Source of the DNA: an uncultured Prevotella sp.
GTDB taxonomy: Bacteria; Bacteroidota; Bacteroidia; Bacteroidales; Bacteroidaceae
Assembly (NCBI GenBank): GCA_947072805.1
Contig: CAMTJK010000178.1
Span: 1 to 6,340 of the forward strand
Direction of reading: 5' to 3'
Length of the DNA: 6,340 nucleotides
In this document: positions 6,189 through 6,340 of the stretch, in pieces
How positions within the stretch are numbered: position 1 is the stretch's first letter
Layout: each line of letters starts with the position of its first letter
Program-made: the position numbers and the translations under genes
Notes under the pieces: model-generated
Database searches by the model: none
Told to the model about the DNA's origin: nothing
Seen by the model: only the letters and a program-made list of their open reading frames with translations

Positions 6189-6340
6189 TATGTTATCACA
6201 TAAAACAGACCATAGAAGCCAAACATTGATAAAGCCACTCCTATGCCGATAAAATGTAAACTGTGCTGTTTATGAAGAAATCAGCCTCGTAACTGCACTT
6301 AATGAAAGTTAATTTGTAAAGATATTTGGTCGAATTTAAC
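6189..6340. other. AT-rich intergenic region upstream of dgt, no gene seen
   Basis: No open frame of convincing length or composition is present on either strand. A small dyad, TATGT-TATC-ACATA (6189-6202), abuts the dgt -33 element. Near the right edge there are sequences one base off the TAnnTTTG box on the + strand (for example GATATTTG), but without a correctly spaced -33 partner. A minus-strand frame entering from the right edge stops within 14 codons and cannot be judged. Confidence 0.45.

Noticed and set aside
1..6340. CRISPR arrays, tRNA/rRNA genes, insertion sequences, toxin-antitoxin or defence genes
   Set aside because: I looked for regular repeats, terminal inverted repeats, transposase motifs and structural RNA signatures and saw none; the window is filled by four ordinary chromosomal genes.

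Overview
The window looks like chromosomal DNA from a Bacteroidota species, most likely Prevotella or a relative. Three things point there: two promoter -7 boxes of the phylum-specific TAnnTTTG type, leaders with no strong Shine-Dalgarno sequence, and a gene pair matching the glycine-lipid acyltransferases glsA/glsB known from Bacteroides. Genus assignment is inference; no rRNA or other marker is present.

Layout: bases 1-198 are mostly AT-rich non-coding DNA upstream of the first gene, with a possible 5' fragment of a divergent gene at the extreme left edge. Then come three genes on the + strand: a PlsC-like O-acyltransferase (199-1026, GlsA-like), a GNAT-type N-acyltransferase (1093-2088, GlsB-like), and a large secreted protein (2141-4735) with an N-terminal right-handed beta-helix and C-terminal beta-sandwich-like regions. 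Gaps are 66 and 52 bp, with no recognisable promoter or terminator inside them, so co-transcription from the promoter at 166-173 is plausible. On the - strand, convergent with this block, is dgt (6137-4797), a deoxynucleoside triphosphate triphosphohydrolase of the HD family. It has a well-formed promoter just upstream and a hairpin terminator in the 61-bp convergent gap. Bases 6167-6340 are AT-rich, and beyond the dgt promoter I see no gene there.

How the genes work together: by analogy with Bacteroides, the second gene product would join a 3-hydroxy fatty acid to the amino group of glycine. The first would then add a second acyl chain to the hydroxyl group, giving a diacylated, phosphate-free membrane lipid. 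The third gene product is exported and probably acts on, or binds, a polysaccharide; any link to lipid synthesis is positional only. dgt is an independent nucleotide-pool housekeeping gene.

No clear new multi-gene system is visible. The best lead is the beta-helix protein: part of its helix can be aligned with pectin methylesterases (CE8), but key catalytic positions appear changed.
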